This document shows, one piece after another, positions 51,244-60,512 of a DNA stretch of 64,000 bases. The notes under the pieces are model-generated. The model saw nothing but the letters and a program-made list of their open reading frames with translations, did not search any database and was not told where the DNA came from. A program made the translations under genes and the position numbers. How positions within the stretch are numbered: position 1 is the first letter of the stretch; each line of letters opens with the position of its first letter. The stretch is taken from NCBI RefSeq assembly GCF_032854445.1, contig NC_088299.1:18159608-18223607 (forward strand), in the 5' to 3' direction. The DNA is from Liolophura sinensis. Taxonomy: Eukaryota > Mollusca > Polyplacophora > Chitonida > Chitonidae.

Positions 51244-54200
51244 TGCGTGTGTGTGTGTGTGTATTTATGTATGTATGTATACATGTATGTATAATGTATA
51301 CATGTATGCTTGGTATTTAGCGTCGTACTTTTTTCCAGTCAAATAACGAAGAAGAGCCATTAGGTGTGTGTACATACAATTGTGTCTTCTCTTGCCGCCA
51401 GTGAAGCATCAGATATGACACTACACCCACATTATACCGACACCGGGCTAATCAGTCATGCTGATTTCACAAGGGAACATGTGTCTCTAATGTCTCTCAT
51501 AGGCAAGGATGATGAACTGGCAAGAAAATATCTACATTGTTGTATTATTTGTCAGTATTTGTCAGATGCTTGTTGATGCTGTATACGTCTCAGATAAACA
51601 TTTAATTCTGTGTTTAAGATTCAGATATACCTGGTAGACATTGTTAGGGCTGTTATAGCTGGTAGACATTGTACGGGCAGATATAGCTGGCAGACATGGT
51701 AAGGGCAGATATACCTGGTAGATATTGTAAGGGCAGATATACCTGGCAGACATTGTTAGGGCAGATATACCTGGTAGAAATGGTAAGGCAGATATACCTA
51801 GTAGACAATGTAAGGGCTGATATACCTGGTAGACATTGTTAGGGCAGATATACCTGGTAGAAATGGTAAGGGCAGATATAGCTGGTAGACACGGTAAGGG
51901 TAGGTATACCTGACTGATACCGAAAGGACAGATATATGCCTGACTGACATTAAAAGGGGAATTATGCCCCATAGATGTTGCCATGGAGATGCATGTCTGT
52001 ATATTGTTGGACAAACTGGTCTTGCGCAATAAAGTATTATTACATCCTTTGTTGAAGTTGTGAGGGGAGATATACCCAGTTGATATTCCCATAGTAGATA
52101 TAGGATTGCTGATGTTGTGCGGGGCGATACACCCAGTTGATATTCCTATGGTAGATATAGGATTGCTGATGTTGTAAGGACAGAAATACCCAGTTGATAT
52201 TCCCATGGTAGATATAGGATTGCTGATGTTGTACGGGGCGATACTCACAGTTGATATTCCCATGGTAGATATAGGATTGCTGATGTTGTACGGGGCGATA
52301 CTCACAGTTGATATTCCCATGGTAGATATAGGATTGCTGATGTTGTACGGGGCGATACTCACAGTTGATATTCATATGGTAGATATAGGATTGCTGATGT
52401 TGTACGGGGCGATACTCACAGTTGATATTCCTATGGTAGATATAGGATTGCTGATGTTGTACGGGGCGATACTCACAGTTGATATTCCCATGGTAGATAT
52501 AGGACTGCTGATGCTGTACGGGGCGATACTCACAGTTGATATTCCTATGGTAGATATAGGATTGCTGATGTTGTATGGGGCGATACTCACAGTTGATATT
52601 CCTATGGTAGATATAGGATTGCTGATGCTGTACGGGGCGATACTCACAGTTGATATTCCCATGGTAGATATAGGATTGCTGATGCTGTACGGGGCGATAC
52701 TCACAGTTGATATTCCTATGGTAGATATAGGATTGCTGATGCTGTACGGGGCGATACTCACAGTTGATATTCCCATGGTAGATATAGGATTGCTGATGTT
52801 GTACGGGGAGATATACTCAGTCGATATTGCAAGGCTCTCACCTTTGACATTGAACACTCTCCGGACCATCTCGTCCACAGCGCCCTGGGACCGAGGGTAG
52901 TAAGCCACGGTAGGAGGATAGTGAGAGCCAGCCGAGCCTCGTTCTCGTCCCGGTGACGTCAATCCACGCGAGCTGCTGCGAAATCTAAAATGCAAAGGCC
53001 AAAGTATGATAAAGCATAAGACTAGTGTTCGTGAGTCATCTTTACTCAATCAAATTTGCGATGTCCAGCAACACCACCATTACGCTAGTGGAATGAACAC
53101 TGTATTACGAACAAAATTCTAGATATTTTAGGGTGAAAAGTCTGTGTTTCCCGCTAGCCGGGCATTTTGATGTGTAGGTGCATGTTTGAAAAATCGTGCA
53201 ACAATAGTTTGGTAAAAATGGAAATTGTCTAAGCCTTTGTCAGGTATGACTTTTATTGATGAAAGTCTGAAATTCTTGGCGAAAGAATTAAAGAATTCAG
53301 GAGGTGATGAGCCTCCGTGCTAGATGAACATCTCAGCTGATGACATATCGATGTTCAGATTTGGTCGGTGAATCTACGTGCGGACTTTTACTGGCCAATA
53401 CATGTGAAGATTTTTACTGGCCAATCCACGTGAAGATTTTTACTGGTCTTGGAATAATTGGGGCTGAGTTACACTAAACGTTAACAGAAAAGACAACAGA
53501 TAATATAGCCTTAGTAGTTTCGGCAGAGGGGTGGAAGCAGACCTAAAGAACCATACCCCTTTTCTCAGATGTCATGGTAACTGTAATAAACAACTTTTAA
53601 TCTGGAGTTATTACGAGGCCACGGGATGCGCCATGGTAGGATAACCCAAACCACGATGTCGCGTCACATGTACCGTACCTCACGCAGATACAATTAAAAG
53701 GCAAAACGGGGTTCAGTGATGTCAGCGGAAACAGACGAGTGCTCGATATATAGAAATAACTCGCATCTGACTGGTTTGATTTGATAACATGGCGGCCCTT
53801 TCGATTTTCTCAATGTGCCCGCTTTTGGTTACTTTGAACTGTGATATCTCGGCTATGCAACATCACACAAATGCAAAGGTATGCTTTTTAAACCTTATGT
53901 GGGTCACTTCACTATCAGTGGTTACATACAGTTGGTCTAGTTTAGGTTCGTAGTGCCGCTTCTGGAAACTTAATGTGAGTCTGAGGTCGGTTCTAACAGG
54001 CCTGTCTTCTTTCCATATAAACTAAAAAATATATGCTCTGAAAAATCGCTTCTGACGTATACAAGGTCAACGGAACATCTTCAAAAGCGCTTTTATATAA
54101 GGTGGCTCAGAAAGAAGTACTCCACGGACAGCTATGTCAGTTGATTTATTTGATTTGATTTGATTGATGTTTTTCGTCGTACTCAAGAATATTTCACTTT

Positions 54201-56333
54201 TTACGATGGCGGCCAGCATTATAGTGGGAGGAAAGCGGGCAGAGTGTAAGTGAAGGTGATATTCACATACGTGTAAGATTTAAATAGGCATTCAGAAGTA
54301 TCATACGCTGCGGACCAGCATTTTTATGCTCTTTGTTTATAGGAATACAACCTGTACTAACACAGCACAAGGTACGAGCTCCATCCCGGCCTTGATCAGA
54401 GAATTTGTTGATTGCCGCGTTCTCGTGCGGCCTTGGTGACAAAAGGCGGTCCGCACTGTTCGTGTGGCCGCAAGCGCAGTTCATTGTAGTCCACTCGTCG
54501 TTAATGCATACTGAGACAGTTGTGCATATGTACACCTTTGCCCTGTTGCGGAGGGTTGCCCGCTAATATCTACGGTATCCCACAGCCCCTTTCATGTTGT
54601 CCTCCCATTGACTTTACACATTCTTTTATTATCAGACTTCACGCTCTAATTCTCGTGTTCAAGTGGCCGAATATTTCTCCAAAAGTAAACAACCTAAACA
54701 AAAAATTTCCATAGTTGATTGTTGTCGCGTCCTGAACATGCATAAATGAGTGTAACTGTTAACGTTGGTCACTTAATGTGAATGGTATAGAATTCTGCAT
54801 GGAGACGATCTTCATAAACGTGGCATGGATGAAAAAAAGGAAAAATTATTCTTGACAATCGTTTTGCACGCATGGTGAAACACCTAAAGCACCTTTTATC
54901 TGTTATAATCTTATGGTGACCTCGTGGCCCTCTGGGCTACGGGTAGAAATATTGCGCTCAAAGTAGGCTAAAGGTCAATTTTTCCGGGTTGACCATTCGT
55001 GTGATGTATGAGTATACCGTGTCAAGAACGAGTCGTTGTTAAACATTGTGAAGCACAGTGAAGATGGCACAAAACCACGCATCAAATAAATTAACTGGCT
55101 AACATTATTTCATCATAATGCTTAGTGATGCCTTAGGCTATATATATATGAAAACAAACACAGCTGAGGTATCAGTGGATCTGCTTGCACTATCTTCAGC
55201 GCTGCTGACACTTGTCTAACCGGTTAACAGCGTGGCATCCTGAGGACATCAACCTCGCGGGTACCCAGGTCAACGCCCGTTATTTTACGGGTAACAAGAG
55301 GTTGGAGCTCTGAAATCTATCTGACTGTATGAAGGCAGCTGAAGTATGGATGGTTTTTCAGTGACAGTGGGTGTTATGGGTAGGGGTTAGCCAGGCTAAA
55401 CCACCGTCCTTTGTCAGGTACATACCTCCGAGCTTGAAGCCACAGTCAAACCAACAAGAACTGTTAAGGAACGATATTATTTGCACTGTAGAAGAGCGGG
55501 TGATTTTTAAACAATAAACTTACAAAACAAATTTGAACTAAAAATTCACATGTTTAGGCCTACAGTAAGCTGGTGCTTTTCTCCTTTAGGTCCTAGAATA
55601 GCCTCTTTCTCGGCCTCATTGCAGACAGGCCGGTGTTCTGGGGGAGGTTGTATCATTTACTGCCCCAAAGGTAAATAAGACTCTGCAGTGTGGATCGAGG
55701 GATTTATCGTCAATTGGGTGTGTATACCCCGATAACGCATATACTGCTGCACATGTGCTGGAGCCCTCCAGATGTAATCCTGTTATCTTGTAAGCGGCAC
55801 GTGGGCCATCGTACTGATATAGAAGTCATTGATAAGGAAACAGAAAATTATGCTAAAATTCTTGGTATGTCCATAGTGATGTAAAGACATGAGGTTAACT
55901 TTACAGAGAACTGTATAGACCTGAGCATAGTGAACTGTTCGTGTTAACAACAGCAAGTGCACACAGAAGAGTAACAGTTTGGTTAACTGAGAATCATCCG
56001 CTGCAAACTTACGTTGGTATTATAGTGAGAAATGAAATGTTTGACTATAAATAAACAACACTGAACTAGTAAGCCGACTGGGTCACTGACCTCTGTATGT
56101 TACAATTACAGGCAAATCTAAATTTATGACTGGCCACAGTATCTATACGGGTGTGTATGCACGATGGCTAGCATCCTAAACACAGCGAGGTGTTGCTAGG
56201 TTAACTGACAACCCAGAATAGAAGGATATAAATAAAACACAAGCCAGTTATAAGTTAGGCGAAACAAAACTCTGCAATAAATTTAAAACACCGCTAAGAA
56301 GACTTTGTTAATCACTTACGGATTCCAGAACAT
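34801..56333 (-). CDS. TGM: Transglutaminase (protein-glutamine gamma-glutamyltransferase), complete 16-exon gene
   Basis: Calcium-dependent enzyme that forms isopeptide bonds between glutamine and lysine side chains, cross-linking proteins. The sixteen coding exons sum to 2310 nt and all phases agree (2,1,1,1,0,0,1,2,1,2,1,0,1,0,2). Order along the 769 residues: unusual Ser/Arg/Pro-rich head (about 1-52, no signal peptide, no cysteine cluster); N-terminal beta-sandwich (about 55-220, ending YILFNPWCK); catalytic core with [10 protein letters not shown] (Cys345), NFHVWNE (His404) and AIDGTPQE (Asp427), spacing as in animal transglutaminases; HGNW (Trp310) at the position of the transition-state tryptophan; likely calcium ligands N467, D469, E528, E533; then two beta-barrels (about 545-677 and 678-769). 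The family is certain from motifs. Whether the enzyme works in clotting, cuticle or shell matrix or inside cells cannot be told; lack of a signal peptide resembles annulin or TG1-type enzymes. Symbol given at family level only. Confidence 0.96.
35438..35510 (+). tRNA. tRNA-Thr (TGT), copy 2
   Basis: Identical to the 29761 copy except for one D-loop base (AGTGGTCA). All stems pair. It corresponds to copy 1 in the other half of the segmental duplication. Trailer forms an AGACAA/TTGTCT hairpin, then TTTTTC terminator. Confidence 0.92.
35819..35891 (+). tRNA. tRNA-Thr (TGT), copy 3
   Basis: Intact cloverleaf identical to the 29761 copy; second unit of a ~385 bp tandem array. Trailer hairpin AGACAA/TTGTCC (one mismatch) then T6. 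Confidence 0.93.
36216..36288 (+). tRNA. tRNA-Thr (TGT), copy 4
   Basis: Intact cloverleaf identical to the 29761 copy; third array unit. Trailer hairpin AGACAA/TTGTCT then TTTTTC. Confidence 0.93.
36596..36668 (+). tRNA. tRNA-Thr (TGT), copy 5
   Basis: Intact cloverleaf; last unit of the array. Its trailer differs (AGACAACATGAATTGTCC) and runs into T8, still a good Pol III terminator. Confidence 0.92.
37138..37274 (-). CDS. TGM: Transglutaminase exon 15 (beta-barrel 2)
   Basis: Residues 678-722: [44 protein letters not shown]. Acceptor CTGACAG|GTA, donor CTACA|GTCAGT. The 3' half and donor of this exon are repeated at about 30795-30865 in the distal copy of the segmental duplication. Confidence 0.95.
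37848..38008 (-). CDS. TGM: Transglutaminase exon 14 (beta-barrel 1, end)
   Basis: Residues 624-677: [51 protein letters not shown]. Acceptor GTTTTTTTACCAG|GT with an unbroken T7 tract, donor AAG|GTATCTC. Its first ~48 bases and its acceptor are the template of the minisatellite in intron 13, whose units have the T7 run broken to TTGTGTT. Confidence 0.95.
38009..39784 (-). repeat. 78/79 bp minisatellite built from the exon 14 splice acceptor
   Basis: About 22 units filling intron 13. Read on the minus strand each has TACTCTGTTGTGTTACCAG followed by GTAAGGAGGTGGTGATG and so on, the same as the 3' splice site and first ~48 bases of exon 14 (peptide [12 protein letters not shown]). Exon 14 adjoins as the terminal unit. 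The real acceptor has TTTTTTTACCAG, the units TTGTGTTACCAG. About eight units also read GGTATGTG some 51 nt after their AG, a possible donor. Confidence 0.95.
39870..40068 (-). CDS. TGM: Transglutaminase exon 13 (beta-barrel 1)
   Basis: Residues 558-623: [58 protein letters not shown]. Acceptor TCCACAG|GAT, donor GAGT|GTAAGTAAG. The following intron is filled by the 78/79 bp splice-acceptor minisatellite. Confidence 0.95.
40567..40652 (-). CDS. TGM: Transglutaminase exon 12
   Basis: Residues 529-557: [20 protein letters not shown] and [10 protein letters not shown]533 is the last expected calcium ligand. Linker from the core to barrel 1. Acceptor CTGTCAG|GC, donor GAG|GTGAGC. Confidence 0.93.
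41282..41400 (-). CDS. TGM: Transglutaminase exon 11 (with unusual insertion)
   Basis: Residues 489-528: VGKFISTK, then [18 protein letters not shown], then [13 protein letters not shown]. Family members usually pass from ISTK to the D-x-T-x-x-Y-K segment within a few residues, so about 15 residues look inserted. Acceptor GGTTTTAG|G, donor GAAG|GTATCA. E528 is a likely calcium ligand. Confidence 0.92.
42193..42352 (-). CDS. TGM: Transglutaminase exon 10 (calcium ligands)
   Basis: Residues 436-488: [36 protein letters not shown]467 and D469 match calcium-binding positions of other family members. Acceptor CTTTCAG|GT. The donor chosen is GATGT|GTAGGC because it restores phase with exon 11; GAT|GTGTAG two bases earlier would not. 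The 3' boundary is therefore slightly less certain than the rest. Confidence 0.92.
43802..43905 (-). CDS. TGM: Transglutaminase exon 9 (catalytic His and Asp)
   Basis: Residues 401-436. [20 protein letters not shown] carries His404; [11 protein letters not shown] carries Asp427. The Cys-His spacing is 59 and His-Asp 23, close to vertebrate enzymes. The usual DATPQE or DPTPQE reads DGTPQE here. Acceptor TTCACAG|GAAC, donor GACG|GTGGGT. Confidence 0.97.
44369..44408. repeat. (GAAT)n microsatellite
   Basis: Nine tandem GAAT units in intron 8. Confidence 0.97.
44815..45185. repeat. Degenerate TTCTATTCTACTTGTA-type array, intron 8
   Basis: Pyrimidine-biased on the plus strand, purine-rich (GTAGAATAGAATG) on the sense strand. 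It nearly reaches the exon 8 donor, whose flank GTGAGAATGCAATGGAATAG resembles the units. Confidence 0.85.
45218..45356 (-). CDS. TGM: Transglutaminase exon 8
   Basis: Residues 355-401: [32 protein letters not shown] and EDSIW. This is the segment between the catalytic Cys and His; in vertebrate enzymes the corresponding serine is followed by AHD where this one has ACD. Acceptor CACATGCAG|TG, donor ATCTG|GTGAGAATG. Confidence 0.96.
45780..45921 (+). mobile_element. SINE-like element, second subfamily, intron 7-8 boundary region
   Basis: Ends TTGGGTACGGCGTTAAACGC then AGTGAAATAAAT, the complement of the shared tail; body GCCTGCCAAAGGGCGATGGT. A related body (TTGCCAAAGGTCGGTGGTTT) lies at 56955-57010. 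It sits in intron 7, near exon 7. Confidence 0.65.
45967..46141 (-). CDS. TGM: Transglutaminase exon 7 (catalytic cysteine)
   Basis: Residues 297-354. Contains HGNWTGNY (Trp310, position of the transition-state tryptophan) and [10 protein letters not shown] with the nucleophile Cys345. Acceptor CTAAACAG|GCC, donor TCGT|GTAGGC. The donor is weaker than consensus but is the one that keeps phase. Confidence 0.97.
46312..46799 (-). repeat. 27 bp minisatellite built from the exon 6 splice donor
   Basis: About 18 units filling most of intron 6. On the minus strand the unit is GTAAGTCCAGCGTCATG plus TTATAGAAGT. The array begins exactly at the exon 6 junction, where the true donor reads GTG|GTAAGTCCAGTGCCGTG. 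Nearly all units retain GTAAG or a one-base variant. Confidence 0.93.
46800..46907 (-). CDS. TGM: Transglutaminase exon 6 (core entry)
   Basis: Residues 261-296: [15 protein letters not shown] and [15 protein letters not shown], the helices before the active-site tryptophan. Acceptor GTTTTCAG|TTT, donor GTG|GTAAGTCCAG. Exactly 36 codons. The donor is the first unit of the intron 6 minisatellite. Confidence 0.96.
47102..47220 (-). CDS. TGM: Transglutaminase exon 5
   Basis: Residues 221-260: [19 protein letters not shown], then [10 protein letters not shown] and GKPWNFSQ, matching the segment after the NPWC motif that leads into the catalytic core. Acceptor GTTATAG|AT, donor CAG|GTAGG. Confidence 0.96.
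47694..47954 (-). CDS. TGM: Transglutaminase exon 4 (N-terminal beta-sandwich, second part)
   Basis: Residues 134-220: [29 protein letters not shown] and the family signature YILFNPWCK. Acceptor ATTACAG|GT, donor AAAC|GTAAGTAT. Confidence 0.97.
48262..49990. repeat. 27 bp tandem repeat, ~64 copies, intron 3
   Basis: Unit CCAAACCTTGCTGCTTATAT plus ATCCCTA, the largest array by copy number. 27 bp equals nine codons, giving open frames of 315 and 239 residues (LPNLAAYIS repeats) that are by-products. On the gene's sense strand each unit reads GGTAGGGATATATAAGC. Units near the 3' end (49740-49990) are diverged. Confidence 0.94.
50405..50775. repeat. ~42 bp tandem repeat, intron 3
   Basis: About eight units of GCAAAAATACATCCCTGATC plus TGTTCCAGATTGATGATAAAAA, with indels. 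Starts about 50 bp from the exon 3 donor. Confidence 0.88.
50825..51067 (-). CDS. TGM: Transglutaminase exon 3 (N-terminal beta-sandwich, first part)
   Basis: Residues 53-133, including [35 protein letters not shown] and DDLRLIFEF, the typical start of the transglutaminase N-terminal domain. Acceptor CTCCTCTAG|AC, donor TTTG|GTAAGAGAC. Phase 1 at both ends. Confidence 0.96.
51113..51290. repeat. (ATGT)n microsatellite grading into (GT)n/(GCGT)n
   Basis: About 22 tandem ATGT units, then GT and GTGC runs, then ATGT again. In intron 2 just upstream of exon 3 (47 bp from its acceptor). Accounts for the CMYV-type reading frames here. Confidence 0.97.
51622..51960. repeat. ~28 bp degenerate tandem repeat, intron 2
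   Basis: About 12 units of CAGATATACCTGGTAGACAT plus TGTAAGGG, diverged. On the minus strand units read CTACCAGGTATATC. Confidence 0.85.
52072..52835 (-). repeat. 57 bp minisatellite with repeated GTGAGT, intron 2
   Basis: About 13 units ending next to exon 2. On the minus strand units contain ATATCAACTGTGAGTATCGC; the exon 2 end is AATGTCAAAGGTGAGAGCC, a similar string. The unit next to the exon has lost the motif (ATCGACTGAGTATAT). 57 is a multiple of three, so long open frames arise on both strands with no coding signature. Confidence 0.9.
52842..52984 (-). CDS. TGM: Transglutaminase exon 2 (N-terminal head)
   Basis: Residues 5-52, starting [16 protein letters not shown] and ending VFNVK. 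Acceptor TGCATTTTAG|A, donor AAAG|GTGAGAGCC. Low-complexity, basic, Ser/Gly/Arg-rich head ahead of the folded domain, as in TG1 and annulin-type enzymes but without their cysteine cluster. The donor sits at the edge of a 57 bp minisatellite in intron 2. Confidence 0.88.
52985..56319 (-). other. Intron 1 of the transglutaminase
   Basis: 3.3 kb, GTAAGTGATT to TTGCATTTTAG. Apart from the 54141 SINE it looks unique, with no tandem arrays, unlike introns 2, 3, 6, 8 and 13. Confidence 0.7.
54141..54246 (-). mobile_element. Partial SINE in intron 1
   Basis: Tail and body only: TACTCAAGAATATTTCACTT, TGGCGGCCAGCATTATAGTG, AAGCGGGCAGAG. Confidence 0.85.
56320..56333 (-). CDS. TGM: Transglutaminase coding exon 1 (start codon, 14 nt)
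   Basis: Encodes MFWN plus two bases of residue 5. ATG lies in the context GGGACCATGT. The donor is CC|GTAAGTGATT. The two leftover bases CC join A of exon 2 to give Pro, so the phase fits. An in-frame TGA at 56450-56448 with no ATG between it and this ATG supports the start. It is tiny and rests on phase, context and donor rather than on homology, so it is the least certain exon. Confidence 0.7.
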
Positions 56334-56520
56334 GGTCCCAGGTGTGTGTTTACAGGTGAGGGGGTCGGGATGGCTTAACTGCGTCAGGTAAATGTAACGG
56401 CTGTAGCGGTGTGACGGCTTGCGGCTTCCCTGGGAGACTGCGTGACCTCAAAAGTGGAACGTGGAGCGCGCCGGTCTTTACATGCGGCTGGAATACACAG
56501 ACAAGTTTAAGGTTGACCTA
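56334..56520 (-). promoter_or_regulatory. Putative 5' leader of the transglutaminase
   Basis: GC-richer stretch before the start codon. In frame with the start there is a TGA at 56450-56448 and no other ATG after it. Further up, ATGTAA at 56483-56478 would be a start-stop upstream element if transcribed. TGTATTCCAG near 56490 could be an acceptor for a non-coding exon. I see no convincing TATA box, so the transcription start is not placed. Confidence 0.4.
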
Positions 56521-57927
56521 ATACTATTTCATGCGCGCAGGACCTGCAAGCTTCACTGATTTCAATCACTACACTCTAATTGTAATATACACCGAGAGAT
56601 GTTTAAAATTAGCAGTTCTATCACGTAGGGTTAGAGCATCGCATGGACATAAAACTGTGATATACGGAGCTGTGAAACGGAATCTTTTGAATACTGATAT
56701 CAACGAACTCGTGTTAATGGTATTTTGGGGATTGGTTTCGATGTGACCCTAAAATATGGTTGAATCTTTTTACACATTATGAATACAATGACAACATCGA
56801 GAAAGTTTAACATTGTACAAGTTGACTGTCACAGTGGCGCTGACGTAGTATAGTGATTCGACACTCGGTTACGTTAACTGAAGACCACTTGTCTTCCATC
56901 CATAGGCATTTATAGGCTGCACATCTGTACCTCACATGTGGGAAATTTCTTCACGGTAATTTGCCAAAGGTCGGTGGTTTATCACAAGCACTCTGGTTCC
57001 CTCCATCATTATCGTTTCATCCTGTCATCATTTCTCATCTCGCCAGGATATGGAACGACTGCATGATTTTACGGTGATGGCCATATCAAGCTTCCGAAGC
57101 GAAAAATTCTCAAGTACGCCATTAAACAACAATCAGATGAAAGTATATGTTGATTGCCTACGGAGGCGACAAATGTACAGACAGAGCACAGTCCACAGAG
57201 TGCAGTTTGCAGGATTATTCTCAATAGTGCACCCCTAGACTACGGGGGCTCGAATGTTTCATGTACCCACACCCAGCGATCTATCGATAAATAGGGCATT
57301 AGGGGATAAATAGAGTCCATTATTACGACCGACCTTGGTCCAGTTCAAATTTATGTGATATGCGCCAGTATGTTTTCGAATAAATACAAATGCACTGGTC
57401 ATTGGGCGTTTGACAGGTTATTGTTTTGCCGGTTGATTACATAGACTTCACACCGGCCTCTCCTTCCATTTATTAACGCTGCCCTCGCCATATCAGTGAA
57501 AGATATTTTAATATGGTATAGTGTAGAAATAAGATAAACAGATATAATACAATGACAATATACTTAATGTACACATATAGCCAGTCCACTAATGGTCAAT
57601 CAAGCATCAAAACGATATATTGTTCCTCATCGGTAAATACCGATGCATTTCTTGTGTTTTCTTGAAGCTAATTACATATTTACAATTTAAAACTACGTCG
57701 TATAGTAAATGCTTTGCTCGTTTGCAAGAAGGCGGTTACCTATAAGAGTACAAGGTCACAGAAAGCATCAGTTATGAGAGGTCGTTTTCCTTAAAATTTG
57801 TGACAAATTAAAAATATCCATGTTTGTAAGGTTTCCGGAGCAAAAGAAAAGTGAGTTGCCCAACCGCAATTCAATGTTTCATAGTGGGTATGTAGACGAA
57901 GTTAAACACATGATCTCGTGGAATATG
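56521..57927. other. Upstream non-coding DNA
   Basis: Region that should contain the promoter if transcription starts near the first coding exon. A SINE-like body lies at 56955-57010. No clear core promoter motif seen. Confidence 0.45.
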
Positions 57928-58158
57928 TGATATATTTATTTATTTGATTGGAGTTTTGCGTCATGCTGAAAAATATTTCACTTTTATACGACGGCATCCA
58001 GCATTAACGTTGGGAAAAAAACGGGCAGAGCCCGGGAAAATCTTATGACCGGAGAGGAAATCAGCATGAGCGACACTTAAACTCATGCACAGCGATCGCC
58101 TTGGTGACAGGCTGCTGCTGCTGCTGTATTATTAAGCTAACCACTCGGCCGCGGACCC
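57928..58158 (-). mobile_element. Diverged full-length SINE
   Basis: Tail TTTATTTATTTGATTGGAGT, body CGACGGCATCCAGCATTAAC, and a tRNA-like head at the high end (GGCCGAGTGGTTAGC on minus). A CTGCTGCTGCTGCTG run lies inside. No clear target-site duplication. Confidence 0.82.
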
Positions 58159-59429
58159 AGATTTTTATATTATATTTATATATTTGATGTTTAACATCAT
58201 ACATGGCCCAGGTTTACAAGCGAATTGAAACTGGACAAATATTGGGGAAAACATCTGTCCATCATCAGGAAAACAAACGGCTACTGACTTAAAGTTGCAG
58301 CTACAACCACAACAACAGCGACAACCTGACCTAGCTCGTCAAGGGTCAAAGCGACCGAAGCGTGTATTGTACATAATTCATGGTGACGAAATAATCTGTT
58401 CATACGTGAAGTTTGGTCGTTATCCTGGAGACATTACCGATCGTTTCAGTTCACGTCATTCCTATGTGGCAAACAATAGCACAGTACGAGTTGTGGCTAT
58501 GCTACTGCATTGAAGACTTAGGCGACAGTCCAAAATACAACTTACCGGTAGTTTTAGACGGGTAGCTTTATATGAGCGTTTTCAACTTACTATGCGAAAA
58601 AACGTTTCAGGTGTCGCAAAAGTTAACTTAAAATGCAGGGAAGTTACCGAATTGTGTGAACGTTAGGGTTATTATGATTTGACAGATGTATTCAGTCTGA
58701 CGGGCGCCGATATCCCGGTCATGCGCACGGTTTATTTTGTACTGTTTTATCATCTGACCAGTGAGCGCATGTATACGTCTACGACCACCTGTCACTTACC
58801 GGAGTTACTTACAATGTGTGGGAAATAATAGACTATCATATCCCCAACATGTCAAACACGAATTATGGAAGTGATCAATAGACTCTCCACGGACTGGCGA
58901 TTTTAGTAAACATTGAGAATCGGGCTTCGGTTATTGTTCAGATGCATATGGCTCATTTAAATAACGATCGAAAGACCCCAGTGTGTTAAGTGACAGGTTC
59001 AAAAGCTGGCCCAGTGTGCCTGTATACTGATGTGGGTCAGCAGGTCGTTGGAAATCGACAAGCATGCGCCTAAACTCGTATACAAGTGTGGCGTACAAAA
59101 CCTGTTGTGGTTGTAAGTGCTCATAAAAATATATGTGATATGAATAGGTAGAAAAAGGCCGGGTTAGGTCACGAGTAGCCAACTACTGTTGTGTTCTGTA
59201 CTCCATATACATGTACATCCGGTTCAAACCTTGATGTTCCTCATGACCGTCACACTTTCGAATCGGTTTCAGCTAAACTAACTTTTGTTGACACACGCAT
59301 AACACTGGAGAAGATATGGAGTCATCCAGATATTTACAATGATAAATGACAATGATAATGGTCAGCTGGAATTTGGACTGGGACCGTAATTTATAACTAA
59401 GTGTAGCTCACCATGCAGCGCTCCTTCTA
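58159..59429. other. Non-coding, nothing certain
   Basis: An 83-codon frame on the minus strand (59182-58931) looks moderately protein-like but has no known motif or splice context. Confidence 0.45.
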
Positions 59430-59785
59430 CAACGTAAGTCAGAAATGTACAAAGTTAACAACGTACATCAGAAGTCTACAAAATTAACAACGTACGTCAG
59501 AACTCTACAAAGTTAATAACGTATGTCAGAAATCTACAAAGTTAACGACGTACATCAGAAATCTACAAAGTTAACGCAGTAATTCAGAACTGTACAAAGT
59601 TAATAACGTATGTCAGAAATCTGCAAAGTTAACAACGTACGTCAGAACTGTACAAAGTTAACAACGTATTTCTGAAATCTACAAAGTTAACAACGTACGT
59701 CAGAACTCTAAAAAGTTAACAACGTATGTCAGAAATCTATAAAGTTAACAACGTATGTTAGAAATCTACAACATTAACATTGTTG
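59430..59785. repeat. 28 bp tandem repeat, ~13 copies
   Basis: Unit TCTACAAAGTTAACAACGTA plus CGTCAGAA. Confidence 0.93.
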
Positions 59786-60291
59786 TAGTTCATCTTTGAC
59801 TTAACCCTACAAAACGAAGGCGCAGAAATACTCAGCTAGATAGGTGTGGTCTCGTCGGTGATGCATAATATATACCAGGTCTGTGCTAGTTATAATGCAT
59901 TTCCGAAGCTTTCTGACAGGAAACAAGTTTTTCTGCTTCCAACACAAACGATTTCATCGGAGGAGTGGGTGAAAGCTGGCCTGCTCGGTAGGTTAGTACG
60001 TTGTTAAATCAGGTGTCAGCTTCACTCGTGGAGCTCGTGAAGCTGCTGTCCGGTATGAGCCGTCGTGATGGACCTATGAAAGTAGAGTTGGGAAGTTGGC
60101 AGAGGGAGATCTTGTCTGCAATGTGACGCTATTCCGTTGTAATAACAGTAATAAAACACAGATAACATATAGGCCTTCAACTGTTCACATTACCATTCCT
60201 GAGGCAAATATCTATTAGTTAAATTCTATTCTTTGTGATGATTAAAGCGAATATATAGTCTCTGACTATGTTTTTTATAATATTCATTTTT

Positions 60292-60512
60292 ATGCCTATG
60301 GATAGGACATGCCTATGGATAGGACATGCCTATGGATAGGACATGCCTATGGATCGGACATGCCTATGGATAGGACATCTCTATGGATAGACATGCCTAT
60401 GGATAGGACATGCCTATGGATAGGACATGCCTATGGATAGGACATCTCTATGGATAGGGCATGCCTATGGATAGGGCATGCCTATGGATAGGACATGCCT
60501 ATGGATCGGACA
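60292..60512. repeat. 17 bp tandem repeat, ~13 copies
   Basis: Unit GGACATGCCTATGGATA, with CTCTATGGATA variants. Confidence 0.94.

Noticed and set aside
50998..51346. Cys/Met/Tyr/Val repeat frames
   Set aside because: Tetranucleotide microsatellite (ATGT)n.
52205..52900. 231-codon plus-strand frame ([19 protein letters not shown] repeats)
   Set aside because: 57 bp minisatellite; runs antisense through real exon 2.
58931..59182. 83-codon minus-strand frame that looks moderately protein-like
   Set aside because: No recognisable motif, no partner exons or start context; kept only as a note.
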